A DNA stretch of 64,000 bases. Origin: Paracidovorax anthurii (GTDB taxonomy: Bacteria; Pseudomonadota; Gammaproteobacteria; Burkholderiales; Burkholderiaceae_C). The notes beneath the pieces were generated by a model that did no database searches, was not told where the DNA came from, and worked only from the letters and a program-made list of their open reading frames with translations. Positions within the stretch are counted from its first letter, which is position 1. Each line of letters opens with the position of its first letter. A program made the position numbers and the translations under genes. The stretch is taken from contig NZ_QLTA01000004.1 in the NCBI RefSeq assembly GCF_003269065.1, positions 62,001-126,000 of the forward strand, read 5' to 3'. Positions 50,443 to 58,476 of the stretch are shown here, in pieces.

Positions 50443-51759
50443 ATGACTTCAGATCGTCCAGTCCATACCTCCTCTGCGGCCCTGCCGCAACCCACGCGAC
50501 GCCGCGCCATCGCGGCCCTCGCAGCCTCCTCCTCCCTTCCCGCCCTGGCCCAGTTCCGCGTCGAGATCACCGGCGTGGGAATGACCCAGCTGCCCACCGC
50601 CATCGCGCCCTTCCGCGGCGAGGCCGGCGCTCCGCAGAAGATCTCGGCCATCATCCAGGCCGATCTGGAGCGCAGCGGGCAGTTTCGGGCCATCGATGCC
50701 TCCGGCCCGCAGCTCGATGAGACCTCGCGTCCCGACGTGGCCCAGTGGAAGCAGAAGGGCGCGGATTCCCTCACCACCGGCAGCGTCACGCGCCTGCCCG
50801 ACGGCCGCTACGACGTGCGCTTTCGCCTGTGGGAGACGGTGCGCGGCGAAGACCTCGGGGGTCAGAGCTTCGTGGTCACGCAGGCCGACCTGCGCCTCGT
50901 CGCGCACCGGATCGCCGACTACGTGTACGAGAAGCTCACCGGCCAGCGCGGCATCTTCTCCACCCGCATCGCCTACGTGACCAAGGCCGGCAGCCGCTAC
51001 AGCCTGTGGGTGGCGGACGCCGACGGCGAGAACGCCCAGTCGGCCCTCTCCAGCCCCGAGCCCATCATCTCGCCGGCCTGGTCGCCTTCGGGCGGCCAAC
51101 TGGCCTACGTGTCGTTCGAATCGCGCAAGCCCGTGGTCTACGTGCACGACGTCGCCTCGGGCCGGCGCCGGCTCATCGCCAACTTCCGGGGCTCCAACAG
51201 CGCCCCGGCGTGGGCGCCGGACGGCCGCACGCTCGCCGTCACGCTGAGCCGCGACGGCAATTCGCAGCTCTACACCATCGATGCCAACGGCGGCGAGCCG
51301 CGCCGCCTGATGCAGAGCGCCGGCATCGACACCGAGCCCACGTATTCGAGCGACGGGCGCAGCATCTACTTCGTGAGCGACCGCGGCGGCGCTCCCCAGA
51401 TCTACCGCGTGCCCGCATCGGGCGGCAATGCCGAGCGCGTGACCTTCACCGGCACCTACAACATCTCGCCAAGCATCAGCCCGGACGGCAAGTGGCTGGC
51501 CTACATCTCCCGGGTCGGGGGGGCCTTCAAACTGCACGTCATGGACCTCGCCTCCGGCACCACGACCGCCATCACGGACACCACGGCCGACGAGAATCCC
51601 AGCTTTGCCCCCAACAGCCGGCTCATCGTCTACGCCACCCAGCAGCAGGGGCGCGAGGCGCTCATGACCTCCACGCTGGACGGCAAGATCAAGGCACGCC
51701 TCGCCGGCCAGAGCGGAGACATCCGCGAGCCGGACTGGGGCCCGTTCCAGAAGCAATGA
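50443..51759 (+). CDS. tolB: Tol-Pal system translocation protein TolB
   Basis: A 438-residue periplasmic protein: an N-terminal region with an [19 protein letters not shown] signal (possibly Tat-like), the TolB N domain ([20 protein letters not shown]), and a six-bladed beta propeller with repeated S-P-D-G-x-x-L/I-A-Y/F strands ([28 protein letters not shown]). ATG 50443 is used. It is followed by pal and cpoB; tolQRA are not in the window. Confidence 0.95.
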   Translation: MTSDRPVHTSSAALPQPTRRRAIAALAASSSLPALAQFRVEITGVGMTQLPTAIAPFRGEAGAPQKISAIIQADLERSGQFRAIDASGPQLDETSRPDVAQWKQKGADSLTTGSVTRLPDGRYDVRFRLWETVRGEDLGGQSFVVTQADLRLVAHRIADYVYEKLTGQRGIFSTRIAYVTKAGSRYSLWVADADGENAQSALSSPEPIISPAWSPSGGQLAYVSFESRKPVVYVHDVASGRRRLIANFRGSNSAPAWAPDGRTLAVTLSRDGNSQLYTIDANGGEPRRLMQSAGIDTEPTYSSDGRSIYFVSDRGGAPQIYRVPASGGNAERVTFTGTYNISPSISPDGKWLAYISRVGGAFKLHVMDLASGTTTAITDTTADENPSFAPNSRLIVYATQQQGREALMTSTLDGKIKARLAGQSGDIREPDWGPFQKQ

Positions 51760-51819
51760 CCTGAACTTTTTCGCACTTTCCTGAACTCGACCCATCTGGA
51801 CTAGAGGAGAACCTTCCCA

Positions 51820-52365
51820 ATGATCAACCTTCCTTTCAAACGCGTTTCCCTGGCCCTGACCGTGGCAGCCCTCATGGCGGGCTGCAGTTCCGGCGTGAAG
51901 CTGGAAGACGTGCCCGTCGAAAACAAGGGCGCGACATCCACCGTGCCCGATGGCGCCAATACCGGCAGCAATTCGCAAAGCGGTGTCGCGCCGGTGGACC
52001 TGAACCAGTCCGCGCGCGACGCGGCCGGCCCGGTGGGCGTGAGCCGCATCGTGTACTTCGACTTCGACAGCTACGTCGTCAAGCCGGAGTTCCAGTCGCT
52101 CATCGAGCAGCACGCGCGCTTCATCAAGGCCAACCAGGGCCGCAAGGTCATGATCGAAGGCCACACCGACGAGCGTGGCGGCCGTGAATACAACCTGGCC
52201 CTGGGCCAGAAGCGCGCGGAGGCCGTGCGCCGTTCCCTGGGCCTGCTCGGCGTGCCGGACAGCCAGGTGGAAGCCGTGAGCTTCGGCAAGGAAAAGCCCG
52301 CCGTGCAGGGCGGCTCCGAGGACGCCTACGCGCAGAACCGCCGCGCTGAACTCTCCTACCGTTGA
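51820..52365 (+). CDS. pal: peptidoglycan-associated lipoprotein
   Basis: A 181-residue outer-membrane lipoprotein. The lipobox LMAG-C ends at Cys22. The C-terminal OmpA-like domain (about 75-181) has VYFDFDSYVVKPEF and MIEGHTDERGGREYN, which bind diaminopimelate in peptidoglycan. It lies 60 nt after tolB, and its stop shares one base with the cpoB ATG. Confidence 0.97.
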   Translation: MINLPFKRVSLALTVAALMAGCSSGVKLEDVPVENKGATSTVPDGANTGSNSQSGVAPVDLNQSARDAAGPVGVSRIVYFDFDSYVVKPEFQSLIEQHARFIKANQGRKVMIEGHTDERGGREYNLALGQKRAEAVRRSLGLLGVPDSQVEAVSFGKEKPAVQGGSEDAYAQNRRAELSYR

Positions 52366-53162
52366 TGACTTCCTCCGTGCAGCAGCGGGCCCGGGCCCGC
52401 AACGCCGTGGCGCTGGCCGTTCTCTCGCTGGCCGCCGCCTTCGGCGCCTCTTCCAGCCACGCGGCGCTTTTCGAGGACGACGAGGCGCGCCGCGCCATCC
52501 TCGAATTGCGCCAGCGCATCGATGCGCTGCAGCAGCGCAGCGGCGAAGACCAGCGCCGTGCGTCGGAGGAAAGCGCCCAGATGCGCCGCAGCCTGATCGA
52601 CCTGCAATCGCAGATCGAAGCCCTGCGGTCCGAGCAGGCCACCCTGCGGGGCCAGAACGAGCAGCTTTTGCGCGATGCGGCCGACCTGCAGAAGCGGCAG
52701 AAGGACATCGCCCAGGGCGTGGACGAGCGCCTGCGCCAGTTCGAGCCCGTGAAGGTCACGGTGGATGGCCAGGAATTCCAGGCGGACCCCGCGGAAAAAC
52801 GCGACTTCGACGCGGCCCTGGCCGTCTTCCGGTCGGGCAAGTTCCCCGATGCGGTGTCCGTGTTCGGCAACTTCCTGCGGCAGTATCCCCGCAGCGGCTA
52901 TGTGCCCTCGGCGCGTTTCTGGCTGGGCAACGCCCAGTACGCCACGCGCGACTACAAGGAAGCGATCAACAACTTCAAGGCCCTGCTGGCCGCCGCGCCC
53001 GACCACGCGCGCGCACCGGAAGCGGCCCTGTCCATCGCCAACTGCCAGATCGAGCTCAAGGACACGCGAGGCGCCCGCAAGACGCTGGAAGACCTCATCC
53101 GCGCATACCCGCAGGCCGAGGCCGCCGCCGCGGCCAAGGAACGCCTCGCGCGCCTGCGGTGA
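52365..53162 (+). CDS. cpoB: cell division coordinator CpoB (YbgF)
   Basis: A 265-residue periplasmic protein: signal sequence (about 12-34), a coiled-coil segment (about 45-125, ILELRQRIDALQQRS, LRGQNEQLLRDAADLQ), and three TPR-like repeats at the C-terminus (FRSGKFPDAVSVFGNFLRQY). CpoB links Tol function with peptidoglycan synthesis at the septum. ATG 52365 is used; the preceding TTG is not needed. Confidence 0.94.
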   Translation: MTSSVQQRARARNAVALAVLSLAAAFGASSSHAALFEDDEARRAILELRQRIDALQQRSGEDQRRASEESAQMRRSLIDLQSQIEALRSEQATLRGQNEQLLRDAADLQKRQKDIAQGVDERLRQFEPVKVTVDGQEFQADPAEKRDFDAALAVFRSGKFPDAVSVFGNFLRQYPRSGYVPSARFWLGNAQYATRDYKEAINNFKALLAAAPDHARAPEAALSIANCQIELKDTRGARKTLEDLIRAYPQAEAAAAAKERLARLR

Positions 53163-53983
53163 GCCGGTTGAGCGTGTCGCAGATCCCCCCCGTGCCATCG
53201 CCGGAGGATGGCGCCGACCTCCGGCGCCGCTTCGGCGGGCTCGACCGCCTCTACGGCGTCGAGGGGGCGGACCGCATTCGCGGCGCCCACGTCGCGGTCA
53301 TCGGCATCGGGGGCGTGGGCTCCTGGGCCGCCGAGGCGCTGGCCCGCAGCGGGGTGGGGCGGCTGACGCTCATCGACCTCGACAACGTGGCCGAGTCCAA
53401 CATCAACCGGCAGATCCATGCGCTGTCCACCACGGTGGGCCAGCCCAAGGTCGAGGCCATGCGCGACCGCATCGCATTGATCCATCCCGGCTGCCAGGTC
53501 CAGGGCATCGAGGAGTTCGTGGAGCCCGGCAACTGGCCCGCGATCCTTCCGGCGGGGGTGGATGCCATCATCGACGCCTGCGACCAGGTCCAGGCCAAGA
53601 CCGCCATGGCGGCCTGGGCGCTGGCCGGGCGGCACCGTGCCTTCGTGAGCGTCGGCGCCGCGGGCGGCAAGCGGCTCGCGCACAAGGTGGACATCGACGA
53701 CCTGTCGCAGACGACCCACGACCCGCTGCTGGCCCAGCTGAGATACCGCTTGCGCAAGGGCCATGGCGCCCCGAAGGAGGGCCGCCGCATCGGCCTCGCC
53801 TGCGTTTTCAGCCGCGAGGCGGTGGCGCCCCCCCATGCCTCCTGCACCGTCGATGCCACGGGCGACGGCTCGCTGAACTGCCACGGATACGGCTCGGTCG
53901 TATCCGTCACGGCAACGTTTGGACAGTGCGCTGCGGGGTGGGTGCTGGATCGGTTGTCGGGTAGCGCGGGGGCGGTGAAATAG
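53159..53983 (+). CDS. tcdA: tRNA threonylcarbamoyladenosine dehydratase
   Basis: A 274-residue E1-like enzyme (CsdL/TcdA) that cyclises t6A37 in tRNAs. The ATP loop is VIGIGGVGSWAAEALARSGVG, with DNVAESNINRQ and SVGAAGGKR following. GTG 53159 overlaps the cpoB stop by 4 nt. It precedes tRNA-Lys, one of the tRNAs that carries this modification. Confidence 0.94.
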   Translation: MSRLSVSQIPPVPSPEDGADLRRRFGGLDRLYGVEGADRIRGAHVAVIGIGGVGSWAAEALARSGVGRLTLIDLDNVAESNINRQIHALSTTVGQPKVEAMRDRIALIHPGCQVQGIEEFVEPGNWPAILPAGVDAIIDACDQVQAKTAMAAWALAGRHRAFVSVGAAGGKRLAHKVDIDDLSQTTHDPLLAQLRYRLRKGHGAPKEGRRIGLACVFSREAVAPPHASCTVDATGDGSLNCHGYGSVVSVTATFGQCAAGWVLDRLSGSAGAVK

Positions 53984-53987
53984 GCGC

Positions 53988-53993
53988 TATAAT
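53988..53993 (+). promoter_or_regulatory. -10 element of the tRNA-Lys promoter
   Basis: A consensus TATAAT about 45 nt before the tRNA, just after the tcdA stop. No good -35 at normal spacing is visible. Confidence 0.55.
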
Positions 53994-54038
53994 CTGAGGC
54001 TTTGTTGCAGTAGATAAATTTTGCTACCGCAACAGTGT

Positions 54039-54114
54039 GGGACGTTAGCTCAGTTGGTAGAGCAGCGGACTTTTAATCCGTTGGTCACAAGTTCGAATCT
54101 TGTACGTCCTACCA
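54039..54114 (+). tRNA. tRNA-Lys (anticodon TTT)
   Basis: GGGACGT/ACGTCCT acceptor stem (first pair G-U), D arm GCTCAGTTGGTAGAGC, anticodon loop CTTTTAA, T arm ACAAGTTCGAATCTTGT, encoded CCA. Confidence 0.96.
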
Positions 54115-54122
54115 AAAACATA

Positions 54123-54160
54123 AGCCGCTACAGCTATCAAAGTTGTAGCGGCTTTCTTGT
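54123..54160 (+). terminator. terminator after tRNA-Lys
   Basis: AGCCGCTACA, 11-nt loop GCTATCAAAGT, TGTAGCGGCT, then TTCTTGTTTC. A perfect 10-bp stem. The loop and stem recall the GCTAT...GTAGC core of the dispersed repeats. The remaining 224 nt up to 54384 show nothing I can name. Confidence 0.88.
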
Positions 54161-54384
54161 TTCATCCCCTCTGCGGGCATACCAGCCCAAGCCTCTGCGG
54201 ACAGGTGCCAAGTGAGCTGTCATGGGCCCTGGCGCTGTGATCGGATCTCACCATTGCCTGCGTGCCGTCGCCTGCTGCCCGGCTCGCACCAGCCGGTCGA
54301 TCCCTTGGATTCCCCGGCCCGTCGATGAACGGCCGTAATTCGGACGGCTCAGGGGCTGGCGCCAGCACCGGCCCCACCCGTTGA

Positions 54385-54858
54385 TTACTTCGGTGCGACG
54401 TAGTACTCGCTGCAGGTACCTGGCTTGGCCATGGCGAGCTTTGCCACGGCTGCCTTGCCTTGTTCTTCGGGGATCAGTTCAAGATCGGCCCCTCCAATCA
54501 TGACGCCGAGCTTGATATATTGCCTTATGAAGTAATTTTTGCCGGATTCGAACAGCATGGACAGCTTGTTGGGCGTGAATTCAGAGGCGGTGGAAACCTC
54601 GTGCTCCTTGTCACCCGAGACTTCCGTATAGAAGAAAACATCGGGGGCTGATTCCCCGATGCATTTCCCGTCCACCATGACATCTTTCTTGAGAGCCTTG
54701 CCGATGAAGCCATCTCGGTAAATATAGAGACCGGAATTCCCAGCCGTGGGTGGAGCGAATTCCTTGGCCTTGTCCGAGGTTTCCTTGCTTTCCATCTGTA
54801 CAGAAGCGCAGCCCGTGAATAATGCCGATGTCAAAACTATCAAGGCGATCTTTTTCAT
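54385..54858 (-). CDS. DUF2846-family lipoprotein
   Basis: A 157-residue lipoprotein. ATG 54858 has AGGAAA upstream and begins MKKIALIVLTSALFTGCASV, with the lipobox FTG-C. The mature part (APPTAGNSGLYIYRDGFIGK, KYFIRQ-like NYFIRQYIKLGVMIGG) fits DUF2846, whose function is unknown. Base use is visibly richer in A+T than its neighbours, which suggests acquisition. It diverges from the DUF2789 gene. Confidence 0.85.
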   Translation of the reverse strand: MKKIALIVLTSALFTGCASVQMESKETSDKAKEFAPPTAGNSGLYIYRDGFIGKALKKDVMVDGKCIGESAPDVFFYTEVSGDKEHEVSTASEFTPNKLSMLFESGKNYFIRQYIKLGVMIGGADLELIPEEQGKAAVAKLAMAKPGTCSEYYVAPK

Positions 54859-54945
54859 GATTTCCTGGTGAAATGTATTAATGGTTTTTGTGAATGCGAA
54901 GGCGATGGCGGGGCGAAGCCACGGGGGAATCACTGCTTGCAGGGT

Positions 54946-54964
54946 TTGCAACAATTGGTTGCAA
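54946..54964. promoter_or_regulatory. near-perfect palindrome between divergent genes
   Basis: TTGCAACAATTGGTTGCAA reads almost the same on both strands, centred in the 259-nt gap between the DUF2846 and DUF2789 genes. Regulator unknown. The rest of the gap shows nothing recognisable. Confidence 0.35.
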
Positions 54965-55117
54965 TATTATTGTAAGTGCGATCGGGCATGGCCCGGTAGT
55001 TCCTCCCCAATTCATAGGGAGCGGCAACGATCGTGGTGGCGCATACGCCGCGTTGTCCGACGCGCCCTGCACGCAAACACGACTACCGTGTGTGCATCGA
55101 AGTGCATTGGAGTCACC

Positions 55118-55417
55118 ATGATCACCACCGAACCGACGATGACCAACCTGTTCCTGCAATTGGGGCTGGACGAAAGCCCGCCGGCAATCGCCCAGTTCAT
55201 CAAAACCCACCAACTGGCGACCGACGTCGGCCTGGCCGAGGCGCCGTACTGGAGCGATGCGCAGCGTCAATTCCTGACCGAGCAACTCAAGGCCGACGCA
55301 CCGTGGGCGGTGATCGTGGACCAGTTCAGCGAATCCCTGCACGCGGACGCGGTGCACCAGCGTGCGGCCCAGGAGATGGCGGCGGCGTTGCCTTCCGGGT
55401 CGGGGCCTGCAGGGTGA
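55118..55417 (+). CDS. DUF2789-family small protein
   Basis: A 99-residue soluble protein. TNLFLQLGLDESPPAIAQFI and LAEAPYWSDAQRQFLTEQL are typical of DUF2789, a short helical family of unknown function. ATG 55118 is used; ATG 55139 (MTNLF) is the alternative and matches many relatives better. Confidence 0.8.
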   Translation: MITTEPTMTNLFLQLGLDESPPAIAQFIKTHQLATDVGLAEAPYWSDAQRQFLTEQLKADAPWAVIVDQFSESLHADAVHQRAAQEMAAALPSGSGPAG

Positions 55418-55478
55418 TGCCGAACGGGTGCGAAAGCTGCTCGCACGGCAACGGCGAGTGATCTCCGTGCCCTGAAGG

Positions 55479-55504
55479 GGCCGCGTCTGCCGTACGGCTT
55501 TTTT
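55479..55504 (+). terminator. possible weak terminator after DUF2789
   Basis: GGCCG-N11-CGGCT followed by TTTTT. The stem is only 4-5 bp, so this is doubtful. Confidence 0.35.
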
Positions 55505-55640
55505 GACACGGCGTGCCTGGGCGCGTGGCCGCCACGGCGAGGCCGGAAGGTGCAATCGCCAGCCCCTGGAATGAAGCCCGCCGCGCGCGGGTTTCCTCGT
55601 TTCTGGAGGCTACCATCGGGCCTTCATCGGGGGAGGGGTC

Positions 55641-56057
55641 ATGAATACATCGAGGCTCTGGTGGGCATTGGCGTCGTATGCGCTCTCGTCCTTCGGGTTT
55701 CTGGGGTCGGTTTTCCTGCTGGTCACGCAATGGTTTGTGGGTACGCCGGAAATCTTCTGCGTCGGTGCCCTGGTATGGGGTTACGCATGGCTCGTGCACA
55801 TCCGCATGGCGGTTGCCTGGGTGAGAGACCGAAGACTCCATCGCAGTTGGCCCGTCTTCGGCGTCGTTCTGGGCCTTGGCAGCATTGCGCTCTACCCCGT
55901 CGTGGTTTGGGGTACGGCCGAGATATCGGCAACGGTTTACTGGGACGCCGTCGCGATTCCCGCCGTGTTCGTGGCCCCTTGCATCGTGCTGGGAGCCTGG
56001 CTGGCGCGTTTCCACTGGACGCCGTCCGGATCGGGAATCGCCGCCGGCCACCCTTGA
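55641..56057 (+). CDS. unrecognised membrane protein
   Basis: A 138-residue protein with four hydrophobic stretches (about 8-30, 38-60, 70-92, 100-120): WWALASYALSSFGFLGSVFL, FGVVLGLGSIALYPVVVWGT, VAIPAVFVAPCIVLGAWLA. GGAGGGG lies just before ATG 55641. I recognise no family. It stands alone, 113 nt before the acyltransferase. Confidence 0.6.
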   Translation: MNTSRLWWALASYALSSFGFLGSVFLLVTQWFVGTPEIFCVGALVWGYAWLVHIRMAVAWVRDRRLHRSWPVFGVVLGLGSIALYPVVVWGTAEISATVYWDAVAIPAVFVAPCIVLGAWLARFHWTPSGSGIAAGHP

Positions 56058-56170
56058 TGGTCCGTCGCCGGCCATTCACGGTGGATGTCTTTTCCTCGTG
56101 GGTGGTCTGTTTTCTTGCGTGATGGGTCCGCTATTCACCAGGGTTCTGTCGAGATTTTCTGTTGTCGTTC

Positions 56171-57307
56171 ATGAGTCAAGCCGTTTCTAATAACCATCGG
56201 AATCTGGAAATAGAAGTGCTGCGGGCCGTCGCGGTGATGTTCGTCATCATCCACCATTACCCGGCGCTCCTGGGAACCCCCGATCCCGGGATATACCGAT
56301 GGGTCGAAGGCCTCTGGTCCGGGGTGGATCTTTTCTTCTGCATCTCCGGATACGTGATCGCCAGGGGGCTGCTGCCGGTGCTCGCATCCGCGAGGGGGGC
56401 GGAATTCTGGGTGGAGGTCGTCCGGTTCTGGATCCGGCGCTGGTACCGGATCATTCCCGCTGCGTGGCTATGGATCGCGGCGCTGGGGATCGTGAATTAT
56501 TCCCTGGTGCTCCACGGCGACCGGGTGTTTTTCTCGGATGCGATTTCGGCGGTCCTGCACTATGCCAATCTGCACTTCTATTCCTGCACCGTAGGGTTCT
56601 CGAATGCCTGCCAGCATTTGCACATGTATTGGAGCCTGTCGCTGGAAGAGCAGTTCTATTTGCTCCTGCCGATCTCGATATGGGTCTTCAGGAAATGGTT
56701 TCCCCTGTTCATCGCGCTGGTCATCGCGTTCCAGCTTCCCGTGGCGCGCGACCACTGGTCGGGCCTCCTGTCTTTCATCCGCACCGATGCGATCGCGTTC
56801 GGCGTGCTGCTGGCCGTCTACAAGGAGTCCCGGTTCCTGAAAGGGGTGGAGCCCGGCATCCTGGGCAAGATCCGTTTCCCCGTGCTGGCGATCGGGCTGG
56901 TGGCCGCCCTGGTGCTGATGAAGCCGCTGGGGTGGACCCGCAATCCGGTCGGCTTCGCCGCCGTTGCCAGCATGCTGCTGGTCTGGCTGGCCTCGTATGA
57001 AAAAGGGTATGTCCTGCCGGATGGGTGGCTTCGCAAGGCCTTGCAGAAGGTGGCCGCGAGGTCTTTCTCGCTGTATCTGGGGCACATCGTGGCTTTCGCG
57101 CTGGCCCGGCGTTGGGTGATGCGGCTCTGGCCTTCGGTGTCCGATGCCTCTTTCCTGGGCGGGCTGGTTTTCGTCCTGGTGGGCGGCCTGGTGCTGTTCC
57201 TGCTGGTGGAGCTGAGCTATCGCTGGGTGGAGGCGCCCTGGCGCCGAAAGGGGCATGCCGTCGCCGATCGCTTCTCCGGCTTCGGGCCGGCGAGGGCTTT
57301 GCAGTAG
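56171..57307 (+). CDS. acyltransferase family 3 (OafA/YrhL-like) membrane protein
   Basis: A 378-residue polytopic protein with about ten segments. LEIEVLRAVAVMFVIIHHYP carries the family's His pair, and YWSLSLEEQFYLLLPI is the second hallmark (E-E-Q-F-Y). Such enzymes O-acetylate surface polysaccharides, lipid A or peptidoglycan. ATG 56171 is used over an upstream TTG; no clear Shine-Dalgarno is seen. A lone transferase without glycan genes nearby. Confidence 0.9.
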   Translation: MSQAVSNNHRNLEIEVLRAVAVMFVIIHHYPALLGTPDPGIYRWVEGLWSGVDLFFCISGYVIARGLLPVLASARGAEFWVEVVRFWIRRWYRIIPAAWLWIAALGIVNYSLVLHGDRVFFSDAISAVLHYANLHFYSCTVGFSNACQHLHMYWSLSLEEQFYLLLPISIWVFRKWFPLFIALVIAFQLPVARDHWSGLLSFIRTDAIAFGVLLAVYKESRFLKGVEPGILGKIRFPVLAIGLVAALVLMKPLGWTRNPVGFAAVASMLLVWLASYEKGYVLPDGWLRKALQKVAARSFSLYLGHIVAFALARRWVMRLWPSVSDASFLGGLVFVLVGGLVLFLLVELSYRWVEAPWRRKGHAVADRFSGFGPARALQ

Positions 57308-57373
57308 GGCGGGTGGGAGCGAGGGGCCGGAAGGGCCGCAACAAGGCGATCAACGATGCGAGAGGGGATACCG

Positions 57374-58411
57374 ATGCGGGAGCCACAGACGATGGCCAGG
57401 GTGCAGGATCAGTGCGGGGCCTTGCCGCCGTGTCTGGAGGAGGTCTGGTCGCGCTTTGCCATGGTGCGCGAAGGGCGGTCGGCGCCGCTCTCGGCGCGGC
57501 AGGGGCGGCGGGACCATTGGGTGCTGCATGCCCTGGGGATCGGGCTGGAGCCGTTCTATGCCTGGTTCGGGCGTGAAGGGGGCGGCACCTATGCGGCGTT
57601 CGAGCGCTGGGTGGCCGAGCGCGCGGGCCTGCCATCGGCCGATACCGTGGCGCGCCTCGATGCCGCCATGAACGAAGGGCCACTGCCACCCGCAACCCGC
57701 GACGCGCTGGCGGCGGTGGATCGGATGGAGCCCGTGCTGTCGGCCCGGGATCTGGCCTTCTGGGAGGAGCACGGCTATGTCGTGCTGCACGATGCGGTGC
57801 CCGCCGAGGATGCCGCGGCGGTGGCGGCGGAGATCTGGCGCGTTCTGGGCGCGGACCCTGGCGACCCCGCCACGTGGTATCCGCCCAATGAGCACGGGAT
57901 CATGGTCCAGCTCTTCCACCACGCGGCGCTGGAGCGCAACCGCCGCAGCCGGCGCATCCACAAGGCCTTCGCCCAGTTGTGGGGCACGGCGGATCTGTGG
58001 AGCACCACGGACCGCGTCGGCTTCAATGCGCCGGAGACGGCCACCCACCCGTTCCGCGGCCCCCACCTGCACTGGGACGTCAGCCTGCAGACACCCGTGC
58101 CGATGGGCACCCAGGGCATTCTGTACCTGACGGATACGCAGGCGGAGCAGGGGGCGTTCACGCTGGTCCCCGGTTTTCATCGCCGGCTCGAATCCTGGCT
58201 GGCGGGCCTGCCGGGCGGGCCCTCGTCCGCGCGGCAGCAGGATCTCACCCTGTTGGGGGCCACGCCGCTGGCCGGAAGGGCTGGCGACCTCATCATCTGG
58301 CACCACGCCTTGCCGCACGGCAGCCGGCCCAATAGGGCGGATCGGCCGAGGCTGGTCCAGTATCTCAATATGTTCCCCGCCCACGCGCCGCTGCAAGAGA
58401 ACTGGATCTGA
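57374..58411 (+). CDS. phytanoyl-CoA dioxygenase-family (2-oxoglutarate/Fe) protein
   Basis: A 345-residue protein. The N-terminal 120 residues are not recognised; the C-terminal part is a PhyH-like double-stranded beta helix. The iron facial triad is His233 and Asp235 in HLHWDVSLQ plus His315 in LPHGSRPN, with Arg318 likely binding 2-oxoglutarate. ATG 57374 with AGGGG about 8 nt upstream is preferred to ATG 57356. The substrate is unknown; bacterial PhyH enzymes often hydroxylate secondary metabolites or amino acids. Confidence 0.85.
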   Translation: MREPQTMARVQDQCGALPPCLEEVWSRFAMVREGRSAPLSARQGRRDHWVLHALGIGLEPFYAWFGREGGGTYAAFERWVAERAGLPSADTVARLDAAMNEGPLPPATRDALAAVDRMEPVLSARDLAFWEEHGYVVLHDAVPAEDAAAVAAEIWRVLGADPGDPATWYPPNEHGIMVQLFHHAALERNRRSRRIHKAFAQLWGTADLWSTTDRVGFNAPETATHPFRGPHLHWDVSLQTPVPMGTQGILYLTDTQAEQGAFTLVPGFHRRLESWLAGLPGGPSSARQQDLTLLGATPLAGRAGDLIIWHHALPHGSRPNRADRPRLVQYLNMFPAHAPLQENWI

Positions 58412-58476
58412 CGGCGGCCTTCGTGCCAGCGCCTGGGGGCCGGGGGCCTGCCTGGCGTTTCTGAACCGGTTGCCGC

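Noticed and set aside
54162-54377. A 71-codon minus-strand frame after tRNA-Lys
   Set aside because: No ribosome site, no recognisable family, and it overlaps the terminator region.
54039-58411. tRNA-Lys as the attachment site of a genomic island
   Set aside because: No integrase gene and no repeat of the tRNA 3' end was found downstream, so only compositional hints remain.
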